The notes beneath the pieces were generated by a model. That model saw nothing but the letters and a program-made list of their open reading frames with translations. It was not told the origin of the DNA and made no database searches. Shown here piece by piece: positions 41,536 to 64,000 of a DNA stretch of 64,000 nucleotides (position 1 is its first letter; every line of letters begins with the position of its first letter). Source of the stretch: Rhyzopertha dominica (lineage: Eukaryota > Arthropoda > Insecta > Coleoptera > Bostrichidae); NCBI GenBank assembly GCA_025024175.1, contig QCXZ01000137.1:58740911-58804910 (forward strand), in the 5' to 3' direction. The translations under genes and the position numbers were made by a program.

Positions 41536-42308
41536 CAGTGGCGGCTGGCGGCATTTTTATCTGGGGGGCGTTGATTGAATAATACAAAAAGTATTTCTAT
41601 GTTGAATACTTTTCATTTTTTTCTTAGAAATATCCAGTTATCATCGCGAGCAAACAATAAACAAAAAAAACACATTTGTCTCTTCCCATCCGCGCAACCA
41701 TGAAGTCTTTTCATAAACATTTGCATCAAACTTTCTGGTAAATCCTTTTCGATTTTTGGTAACTCGGTTTTCCTTAATGTTTACTTTGTTCGCCAAACTC
41801 GGAGAACTGAAATTTAATTTAATTAAGTCACACACGCTCATTTTTTGTCTTGAACACAATTTTCCACAAAAAAATGCATGTACTTACGCTTAATAACCGC
41901 TTACGTTCGGGTGCATTATTTGCAGGAATGCGCGCTCGCGTTTCGGGCTGAACGAACTAAGCCCGAAATTCCACTTAGATTCGCGTGTCGACGCGTGCCC
42001 TTTCCATCGCGTTGGCCACAGAACATTACATTGGCATTGAAACGCTTTGGGCTCACAGGAATCAGCCCGTCCGGTAGCCGACAGGTAAGTGAATCAGATG
42101 TCTTGCGGGATCTCGCAGTGTGGGTGCCGAACGCAAATCTACATAGGATTGTAAATTAAATACCTATTTGTAATAACTAATAATTGGTACATTAGATCAT
42201 TAGAGATGTAAATGTAAATAAATGTTTTAATTTGATTGAATTTTATGTACCTCGTCATTTGCGTAGGGAGGGCGGCGCCCCGCAGCCCTTCCTCACCAGC
42301 CGCCACTG
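41536..42308. mobile_element. Non-autonomous hAT element with 8-bp target duplication
   Basis: The ends CAGTGGCGGCTGGCGG (41536) and CCAGCCGCCACTG (to 42308) are inverted repeats of the CAG...CTG type. Flanks TTTGTGAT (41528-41535) and TTTATGAT (42309-42316) are an 8-bp direct repeat with one mismatch, diagnostic of hAT elements. The reverse-strand frame 41641-41859 contains GFTRKFDANVYEKTSWLRGW, resembling the TTF-type zinc finger start of ZMYM-like hAT transposases. The 773-bp element is therefore probably an internal-deletion derivative. A GC-rich forward open frame at 41878-42159 has no recognised product. Confidence 0.8.
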
Positions 42309-42316
42309 TTTATGAT

Positions 42317-43225
42317 TTTTAATTAGCAAACGTCTTCTTCATACCAATTAGGTATTTTGGAAACAATCTGATTGAATGTATGTTCTTTGTCTCACTCGAT
42401 TTGAGATAACTCTGACGATTGTTTCGACCTAAAGCTCATTTTCAAAGAGATAACTTTGTCAAAGGAATAAATTAGTGTCATCGGCTTCCATTAGAAATCT
42501 TCGCATATCTTCTTGCAATAGCACACGGGATTTCTTGGGTTTGTAACATCATTCCTTCTTATTCAAAGTGGTTTAAGCTTTGGAAATTTTGAGATATATA
42601 TATTTACACCACAAATTTGCAGGGTATTTAAATACCTAGCTTTGATCCATAATATATGCCAGCATTATACTCTCGCAATATTTCAATTTGCAGGAGTGGA
42701 AAAAACGTAATATATGTCTCGAAAGTTAAGCAATCAGGCGCAAATTAACCCTCGCCTTGTAAGTTATGCTTTCCTCCCTTGCTGTGTAGATAACTTTTTG
42801 AACTCACTTTGCGGTATTTTACACGATAAGATAGGTAATGGAAAAAATTGTTTGTAGGTACCAAGAGTGCTGATAATGGTTACGATACAGAATGAGCGAA
42901 TATGACTGTCAGTTTCAAAGCAGCGTTTAGGCATATTTCATAGTGAAGACAATACAAGAAAGGTAAGGTAATCCTTTTGGTAAGAAAGATCATGTCTATC
43001 TCAAAAGATATGGTTATTTAAATACGGTAACCCCCCAGCTCACTATTTCGGTATCATGCATAGTTGTGCCAAGAACTGCTATCGCACCTACAATCGCACA
43101 TTTTGACTCCCTGCGACATTTCTCTGTTCCTGAATGCGGTTAAAAGATGCAGCTCCTATGACGAGCTCAGCCTTCGCAGAAAAACCATGCTGCATTATTC
43201 AGCAAATTTTATTTAACTTTAATTC
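42317..43225. other. Intergenic, unannotated
   Basis: No exon or element was recognised. Confidence 0.35.
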
Positions 43226-44193
43226 TTCAAAAGAAAATATTCTTAATGTGAACTTCCACTTTATTTTTCAATTGTAAAGCGCTTTCGGCTACATGCTAGC
43301 CATCGTCAGTACAAACGTTTGACAAAGTCAAAAATCGGAAACAAGCAAACTTGACTACAAACTGAAATGCAACCCACATGCCAGTAACTCAAACGAAACA
43401 TTAATTTAGATCAAACAAAGAATTTAGAATAGGACAATTGAAATTACAAAAATCATTTAGAATAGTAAAATTTTGTTCGTTAATAATTTTATAAATCTCT
43501 AAAATTTCCAAATAATTTAATTTAGATGATTTAGTACACAAATGTAATGAATTTAGATTGTCTAGCGTGGCAGTGTGTTTATTTACTAATAAATGGTTAG
43601 CTAACGAAGAATTTGTTGTAACAATATCTGTATTTTTATACTTTTCAAATTGTTTCAAATGTTCTTTACCTCTAGTTAAAAAGGATCTTCCGGTTTGTCC
43701 AATATAAACTGAATTGCAATCATTACATGAAAAACTATAAACGCCTGAATTATTTAAAACTGAAATTTGGTCTTTATTACGGACAAAACGGGAAAACACA
43801 CTGCCTACGGTAGAAAAAGCAATATTTATTCCATTAGAAGAAAATAATTTAGATAGGCTAACTGAGACTTGACCAGCAAACTTAAGAGGAAACCAAACCT
43901 TAACTTTTTCATCCAAATAAGTGGTACAGAAAGAAAATTTAAATTTTGTCAAATACTTAAAATAAAGTTTTTCTATTAAATAATTAGGAAAATTGTTATT
44001 GAAAGCAATTTGTAGTATTACACCCAATTCTTTTTCGAAAGCATTTAATGACAGAGGTAATTTAAAAAGTCGATTAAAAAGTGAATGAAAAACAGCCATT
44101 TTGTGTGCATAAGGGTGTAAAGAAAAATAAGAAATAACATTGTCTGTACAAGTAGATTTTCTAAAAATTTCAAAAGAGAGGTAAGAAGAAAAA
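43226..44193 (-). mobile_element. Penelope-like element, left copy (reverse), RT C-terminus plus GIY-YIG endonuclease
   Basis: The reverse frame opens at the junction near 44190 and reads FEIFRKSTCTDNVISYFSLH, then PYAHKMAVFHSLFNRLFKLP, the standard PLE RT end. A linker with KFAGQVSVSLSKLFSSNG follows, then the endonuclease GVYSFSCNDCNSVYIGQTGR with its GIY and YIG elements, then LEILEIYKIINEQ, stopping at 43401. The frame is intact over 260 codons. The 3' UTR (43226-43400) holds a hammerhead-like motif. The protein would perform target-primed reverse transcription, with the GIY-YIG domain nicking DNA. The copy lacks the RT palm and so is not autonomous. It lies head-to-head with the copy at 44194-44882. 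Confidence 0.9.
43283..43309 (-). ncRNA. Hammerhead-ribozyme-like core, left PLE copy
   Basis: On the reverse strand: CTGACGA, then a stem of GGCTA/TAGCC around loop gcatg, then GAAA. This is the conserved hammerhead arrangement CUGANGA-stem II-GAAA. PLEs are known to carry hammerhead motifs in their terminal regions. There is one unpaired base between CUGANGA and stem II, and stems I and III are not convincing by eye, so catalytic activity is unproven. Confidence 0.45.
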
Positions 44194-44882
44194 GATGAAA
44201 AAGTTAAGGTTTGGTTTCCTCTTAAGTTTGCTGGTCAAGTCTCAGTTAGCCTATCTAAATTATTTTCTTCTAATGGAATAAATATTGCTTTTTCTACCGT
44301 AGGCAGTGTGTTTTCCCGTTTTGTCCGTAATAAAGACCAAATTTCAGTTTTAAATAATTCAGGCGTTTATAGTTTTTCATGTAATGATTGCAATTCAGTT
44401 TATATTGGACAAACCGGAAGATCCTTTTTAACTAGAGGTAAAGAACATTTGAAACAATTTGAAAAGTATAAAAATACAGATATTGTTACAACAAATTCTT
44501 CGTTAGCTAACCATTTATTAGTAAATAAACACACTGCCACGCTAGACAATCTAAATTCATTACATTTGTGTACTAAATCATCTAAATTAAATTATTTGGA
44601 AATTTTAGAGATTTATAAAATTATTAACGAACAAAATTTTACTATTCTAAATGATTTTTGTAATTTCAATTGTCCTATTCTAAATTCTTTGTTTGATCTA
44701 AATTAATGTTTCGTTTGAGTTACTGGCATGTGGGTTGCATTTCAGTTTGTAGTCAAGTTTGCTTGTTTCCGATTTTTGACTTTGTCAAACGTTTGTACTG
44801 ACGATGGCTAGCATGTAGCCGAAAGCGCTTTACAATTGAAAAATAAAGTGGAAGTTCACATTAAGAATATTTTCTTATGAAG
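44194..44882 (+). mobile_element. Penelope-like element, right copy (forward), 5'-truncated
   Basis: This is a near-identical inverse copy of 43226-43913. It starts in frame at DEKVKVWFPLKFAGQ (44194) and runs through the GIY-YIG domain to the same stop at 44704-44706 and the same 3' UTR to about 44882. The shared coding region is the same at the protein level, so the two copies are recent or kept similar. The junction with the left copy at 44193/44194 is abrupt; the right copy lacks the RT-end segment present in the left. Confidence 0.9.
44798..44824 (+). ncRNA. Hammerhead-ribozyme-like core, right PLE copy
   Basis: Identical to the left-copy motif: CTGACGA, stem GGCTA/TAGCC, GAAA. It lies about 95 bp after the stop codon. 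A GTC triplet and the palindrome CAAACGTTTG lie just upstream (44783-44795), where a cleavage site and stem I would be expected. Confidence 0.45.
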
Positions 44883-46530
44883 CATTAATTAATTACTCCA
44901 CTTCGAGAAGATGGATCAGTTTTCAATTTTTTATTTAACTTTAATTATTTTATTTTTTATTATTATAAATGTTAAATTTAATATAGTTGCGGTAATATGA
45001 CTTACTGAAAAGTTAACATTTAAGAAGTAAATGAAGCAGGTTACAAAAAACCGCAAATTTACACAAACTAGCAGAAGATTAAGGTAGAAAAAAGATTAGC
45101 TGAATAGAAAGCTAAATTACGTTATGACAGTATCAAGGTTCGGGTACAAGCAAATGCATTCAGGACTGTAATTTACAAGGCTGCAGAAGAAACCTATGCT
45201 ACACATGTAATAAGAGGCTAGCTTAAAACAAGAATGGTATGGTGAACAGAAGAAGTGGGAAGAGAAATGAAGACAAAAAGGATGGATCGAAATAAATTTC
45301 ATCAGCGCCTCTGTCAGTTTACACCACATAATATGTGTGGTAGCAGGGTTAAAGTAAATAGGGAATGAATCTGCACTTTATTACGGCTATATAATTGTAG
45401 AAAAAGGTAATGCAGTTGTGTTTTCAGTGTTATTGTTATGATTCGGATGATGTAGTTGGGTTCAGAACCAAAACGCTCTGTCAAGGTACTACCGTGGTAG
45501 ATTCCTACGATCTTGTTTGAAGGCTCCACATTATTATTGGATTCTTATTTCTACCCTTAACACCGTTCTTGCAGTTTATGCCAACTTTCTTGACTATATT
45601 TGTCTTTAATTATCGTCTAGAATGTCCTTTGACATCACCCACTGGTACGCTAATACAATACTGTATACAACTGTCCAGACAGGTGTTATGCTGTGGCCGA
45701 AAAAATCCTTATAAATCGCAGAAGTTTTCCGTATTGGAATTGTAAAGTATTTGGTTGAACTGTACAACACCACGAGCACATGAATGATTTCAGAAACATT
45801 GATTTATCCTAGCTTTATGTTTCAGTTTGTATTTTTTTCGTATGCATTTAACATAGCTTTGGGTTGGATGTAAAAATATTACACTGTTTACATGAATAAC
45901 TAAAAAATAATTGGTAAGCATAGATGGATACTTCTAAAATATACATACGGTGTCGGTAGAGTAGTAGTTTATACAAATTTGTCCGTAATAAGTAATAAAC
46001 AGTATAAATGGTAAAACACTGAAAATATCTAAGGAAATTTTACAAATTACTCAGTTTTACAATTACGTCATAGGGCTTAACAAAAGCATATTGCACAATT
46101 TTGAGCACAAACAAAGTAGAGCTGTTTTCTCTACGCAGATAGATAAACTTACTAAATATTGATATCTTTTTAACTGCTTTCCTTATTTATGTTGTCATAC
46201 ACAGTCCAACTAACAGCACTTTAAGATTACCTTCTGGTAATCCTTTCACAAATATTAACACTGGTAGGAAATATGTGAACTTCAAGCAATGTTCAAATAG
46301 TTAAATAACTCAATATGCTCTTGTAATTCAGCCGGATTTCACTACTTGAGTTTTGATATTGATTAGTTTAGACTCAACAGGTGTAGGTCTAGTTATGTTG
46401 CACCCTTAAATAGTTACTCATTGTTTGCTAGAAACATGAGGTGCATTATGATTGTTTTTGCATCTACGTCACAACAAGATTAAATATGATATCTAGATTT
46501 ATACGAGACAAGACTCGTACTGTACAGTTA
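44883..46530. other. Intergenic region upstream of gene C
   Basis: No exon or element was recognised. Reverse frames at 45117-45529 are unremarkable. Confidence 0.35.
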
Positions 46531-46538
46531 GATAAAAG
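46531..46538 (+). promoter_or_regulatory. TATA-like box of trypsin gene C
   Basis: GATAAAAG lies 40 bp upstream of the ATG at 46571, the same spacing as in gene A. Confidence 0.45.
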
Positions 46539-46570
46539 CTTTCAAGTGCAGTGTTGTTTAACATATTACA

Positions 46571-60508
<13,938 letters not shown>

Positions 60509-60650
60509 ATATCCGTAAGAATAATAGCTAATTTTTATTTATATCTTTCTGTTGCAGGTCGAATGATTCATCAACATTGCTACATGATCCAATTAATATA
60601 ATAACAAATATTTTTCCCCATTATTGAAGTAATTGTAAATGTTTACTGCA

Positions 60651-60656
60651 AATAAA
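60651..60656 (+). promoter_or_regulatory. Polyadenylation signal of gene C
   Basis: AATAAA lies 143 bp after the stop codon at 60506-60508. Confidence 0.6.
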
Positions 60657-60930
60657 GATCTTCGTCAGATAACACCTATTTAATTTAAACTTGCAGTTAT
60701 TTCACCTACCCAGCAAGTAGGTGTGCAGTCAGAAACAAATGGAGTGTCAGCCTCTCATCAATAATGCCAACTTAAGTTCAGCACGGCTATCTATAACGTA
60801 ACGTAACGTAAGGTTACCGACGACTTTCGCTGTTTTACCAACCACTGTGAATATTTTTATTATATAGTTCCCAAATGTTCAGCTAAAACTAGTATTGATT
60901 TTAGCTGTCATCCCGCGGCACCGTGTGTAC

Positions 60931-61733
60931 ATGTCGTAGGCATATTGCAAAAGCAGTTTTATAATGAACCGACCTTAATCAGGCGTTTTATAAAAAAAGA
61001 GCAGAAACATAATTATTCTGACAATTTATCGAAAATTTATCTCTTGAGGTATTTATTTAATCACACGAAAATACATTATGTGAATGCAAAACAGAAAATA
61101 CACGTTTCCAAGAAATGGCGTCATTCTGATAATGAAAAATTTGGGCATCTGTTTAGGTACCTTCCTATATTTAAACACAACAAAAATACATACATAGGTA
61201 CTTTTATGTAAAAAGAGAAAATATTTTCCTAATTAATGCAAAATACAGACACGTAAGTATAAAACAGAATTTAGAATATCTATGTCTCAAAAACGTGCAA
61301 AACGTAAGGATGGGAAATTCTTCAGGGTTTAATACTTGACTATCAACATTTTCTGGGGTAGATATAGTGACAGTTGAAAGCGTTACGTCATAAACTTCAG
61401 TAAAATCAGATACATCGAGCTCTTTATTCTCTGGTGGAATAAAGTTTGTGTCTATAGCATTATGTGGTGCGGCAATTACTTTTTCTAAATCTTCTTCTGT
61501 AATTATATCTTTAATAGAATCTTTCGGCAACGGAGAGTGGCATTGTTTTAAAATATGCCGAAACACGCATACGCGTTTTGTAAAACGCCTAGACGTATGG
61601 CAAAACACCTAAATGTATCAAGCACAACGTCAAATCAGGTTGCTTATTGCTTCATTTTACATTTAGCCTAGTCATTTTCGAAGAGCCTAGGCATTTCATA
61701 AAACGCCTACTTTTGCAATATGCCTACGACATA
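60931..61733 (-). mobile_element. TIR element copy 1 with conserved short frame
   Basis: Ends ATGTCGTAGGCATATTGCAAAA (left) and its inverse to 61733. The right terminal repeat is about 115 bp (61616-61733), but at the left only the outer 30 bp survive. The reverse-strand frame contains LPKDSIKDIITEEDLEKVI, FIPPENKELDVSDFTEV and DVTLSTVTISTPENVD. This is acidic and Pro-Pro containing, and it is shared with copy 2 at 63188-63966. The acidic '.IPPE..e..SD...' style recalls the N-terminus of piggyBac-type transposases, but there is no catalytic domain and no TTAA target, so the superfamily is left open. Subterminal AGGCGTTTT motifs recur. Confidence 0.72.
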
Positions 61734-62822
61734 TACACCGTCTCTAATGAAAATTTTGTATCACCAAAATAAATTACGTGTTTAATAAAAAATTTGAGCC
61801 ACCGAGATATTTTTATTTTTGTTTCACCTATATAATATAAGAGCGTTCGATACATTTCAAAAAATGCTTGCTTATAATGAGTTGCAGTGTTTGTATAGAT
61901 CACTTCAAATCACCCTTCTAATGGCGATATATTAATCACTTATATTGATATTAAATAAAAGTTGTATGCACATAGTGTTAATTCGAAAGCTTGTTACAAA
62001 CTTTGTGAGCTGATCGTTGAGGCTCTGTAAAGTATTTTCTGATGAGTAAATGTTTGGGTGCAAAGTTTTTAGATAATTTAGAAAACTACCTAACTCTTGC
62101 AGCCCATTAGATTAAAAATATATATTAGCTACATGTCTAGGTAAACATTTGGTTTCTAGCGAAAAGTATTGATTGCTGACCCCCGAAAACAAGCTATTGA
62201 TACATTGTAGTTGCCTAAGATATAAGGATATAGGGACGCATTTTGAGCTAAGCAACCACTAGTAAAGGATGTATTTTGAAAAAAAAAGCATTTGAGTGGC
62301 TTCCATCATGAAGGGAACATTGCTGATCTAGGCCGCAAGTGCATTTAAAACGAACGCCGAATTTTAACACTAAATTTAAAAATTAGTAAAATTAATGATC
62401 ACTTAAATATAAATGCTACATTCAAGAAAAGAATGAGTCTGGGGTGTTTACCAAATGCTTTTGTCCCATTAGCTGTTACTTTGGTAGAGTATGTTAAATA
62501 ATTACACTTCAGTTCTGACTCTTACCATTTCCGTTAGGTACATTTGAAGCTCTGTATTTACAATCAAAATAGCAAGCATCCATCAGTTCCCACCTTGGAA
62601 AAGTATATCTATAATAAAATAATAGTCTTTACACCCTTAGAAAGTAGTACACGTTTGTAAACTACTTACTTGGCAGGTGGGTACCTCACTTCACTATATG
62701 TTACTTGTTGTTTTCTTCAAAGAACAGGCAGTTTTTTTTACATTTATGTTCCTTGAACATGGAACAAACAGTACGTCACGAGATCAAATATGGTGTCGTA
62801 ATTTATGCGAAACACGTTATCA
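61734..62822. other. Intergenic region upstream of gene D
   Basis: No exon or element was recognised. CATATAG at 62821-62827 is a weak candidate TATA element for gene D. Confidence 0.35.
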
Positions 62823-62879
62823 TATAGCACAGTTACCTACAAACATTGTAGTTACCATGCCAAGTTCAACAGTACAGCC

Positions 62880-62934
62880 ATGAACGATTTCGTATCGTTA
62901 GTTTTGGCTGCAGGACTGCTAAAACACGTGTTGG
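62880..62934 (+). CDS. Trypsin gene D, exon 1 only (signal peptide); continues beyond window
   Basis: The 55-nt exon encodes MNDFVSLVLAAGLLKHVLG, a hydrophobic signal peptide, and ends in phase 1 at a GTGAGC donor. Gene C exon 1 has the same length, phase, donor and C-terminal LL-K-x-x-LG pattern. The similarity continues into the intron (gtgagccac in both), so this is a tandem duplicate of gene C. A longer in-frame start exists upstream at about 62805, but the homologous start is at 62880. No IVGG-coding exon is found in the remaining 1 kb; with gene C's 6-kb first intron as a guide, exon 2 probably lies beyond the window. Confidence 0.75.
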
Positions 62935-63187
62935 GTGAGCCACTTTCTAACATTTGCAGAAAAAACTTACTACATACTGAACGTTAGTGCTTAGCTGTAT
63001 TTTATCAGTTTTTTTTCAAGCAAAAATCAGTGATCGAAGGTAGACCTTGAGATCAAATGCATTAGGTTTCGATAGATCTCTTATTCGCTTGGTTATTTCC
63101 ATTTATAATCGGTATTAAATCTTGTATTCAAAATACTTTAGGTCAGATTCAAGAGAAACGCTCAATATTCGCAATTTTGTAACATAT

Positions 63188-63966
63188 ATGTCGTAGGCAT
63201 ATTGCAAAAATAGGCGTTTTATGAAATGCCTGGGCTCTTCAAAAATGACTGGGCGAAATGTAAAATGAAGCAATAAGCAGCATGATTTGACGTTGCGCCT
63301 GATACATTTAGGCGTTTTGTTATACGCCTAAGCGTTTTACAAATTTTAAAACAATACAACGCTCCGTTGCCGAAAGATTCGATTGAAAATATAATTACAG
63401 AAGAAAATTTAGAAAGAATAATTGGCGGACCACATAATGCTATAGCCACAAACTACATTCCACCGGAGAATAAAGAAATTGATGTATCTGATTTTACTGA
63501 AATTGACGACGTAACGCTTTCAACTGTCACTATATCTACCCCAGAAGGTGTTTACGGTCAAGTATTAAATCTTGAAATAGTTTCCAACCTTACTTTTTTT
63601 TCGTTTTTGAGACATAGATATTTTATATTCTGTTGTACACTTACGTGTTTCGATTGTACGTTTACATGTAAACTTATGTAAACGCATTCCTAAATTTTTG
63701 ATCGCGTTTGTGAGAATAACAATTTGCATTTGTTTAGAAAAATATCTTCTCTTTTTAAATATAAGTACCTATGTATTTTTATTGTGTTTAAATAAAGGTA
63801 GGTACCTAAACAGGTGCCCAATTTTTTTTTTACCAGAATGATGACATTTTATCAGGCGCAACGTCAAATCATGCTGCTTATTGCTTCATTTTACATTTAG
63901 CCTAGTCTTTTTCGAAAAGTCTAGGCGTTTCATGAAACGCCTACTTTTGCAATATGCCTACGACAT
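63188..63966 (+). mobile_element. TIR element copy 2 with conserved short frame, complete
   Basis: The left repeat 63188-63302 and right repeat 63853-63966 are inverse copies of about 115 bp, beginning ATGTCGTAGGCATATTGCAA. The frame at about 63364-63681 reads LPKDSIENIITEENLERIIG, then NYIPPENKEIDVSDFTE and DVTLSTVTISTPEGV, parallel to copy 1 but in opposite genomic orientation. It sits just inside the first intron of gene D. The internal frame is short (about 105 codons) and then degenerates, so the element is non-autonomous. Confidence 0.78.
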
Positions 63967-64000
63967 ATAGTTACGGATACGCCATAAAATGCCAACGTGC

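Noticed and set aside
41878..42159. 93-codon GC-rich frame inside the hAT MITE
   Set aside because: The opposite strand carries the transposase-like sequence, and the frame has no recognisable domain; probably a by-product of the GC-rich patch.
60790..60815. Telomere-like acgtaacgtaacgtaag run
   Set aside because: Only three to four units and not the insect TTAGG motif; low-complexity sequence.

Overview
This is nuclear DNA from an insect. It is AT-rich, its genes have GT-AG introns and TATA/AATAAA signals, and it is full of degraded transposable elements. The mobile families (Penelope-like elements, jockey-type LINEs, hAT, pogo, Crypton-like, CAGGG-ended MITEs) and the digestive-type trypsins fit a beetle or another phytophagous insect. 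That assignment is inference; no marker gene in the window settles it.

The only clearly functional genes are a tandem cluster of S1A trypsin-like serine proteases, all on the + strand. Three are complete: gene A (28660-30063, 259 aa), gene B (33898-36165, 253 aa) and gene C (46571-60508, 252 aa). A fourth, gene D, is represented by its signal-peptide exon at 62880-62934 and continues past the window. Each complete gene has a signal peptide, a basic residue before IVGG, the His/Asp/Ser triad and an Asp at the trypsin specificity position. Introns 2-5 fall at identical positions and phases in A, B and C. Intron 1 is phase 1 in A, C and D, but in B it has moved to the activation site. These are probably secreted gut-type endopeptidases that arose by tandem duplication.

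Layout. 0-28 kb has no intact gene and holds repeat debris: a Penelope-like (PLE) 3' end (0.5-1.1 kb), a LINE scrap (2.8 kb), a THAP-domain exon with one stop (3.05 kb), a ZMYM-type hAT remnant (6.7-7.2 kb), a jockey-like LINE on the - strand (11.0-15.7 kb) split inside its reverse transcriptase by a complete but dead pogo element (11810-14095), a hAT/ZBED scrap (15.8 kb) and two large foldback structures (19.1-21.1 and 24.9-26.25 kb). 28.6-36.2 kb carries genes A and B, separated by a LINE RNase H/3' end with an (AAT)n tail. 36-46 kb holds a Crypton-like recombinase fragment beside a hAT MITE with an 8-bp target duplication, and two head-to-head PLE copies with GIY-YIG endonuclease domains. 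46.5-60.5 kb is gene C, whose 6-kb first intron contains a 4-kb foldback element built from 125/135-bp tandem units in opposing arrays. 60.9-64 kb has two copies of a TIR element that share a short conserved reading frame, and gene D exon 1.

The most unusual structures are the 125/135-bp foldback in intron 1 of gene C (flanked by a 9-bp direct repeat), the hammerhead-like motifs at PLE 3' ends, the head-to-head PLE pair, and the paired TIR elements next to gene D.
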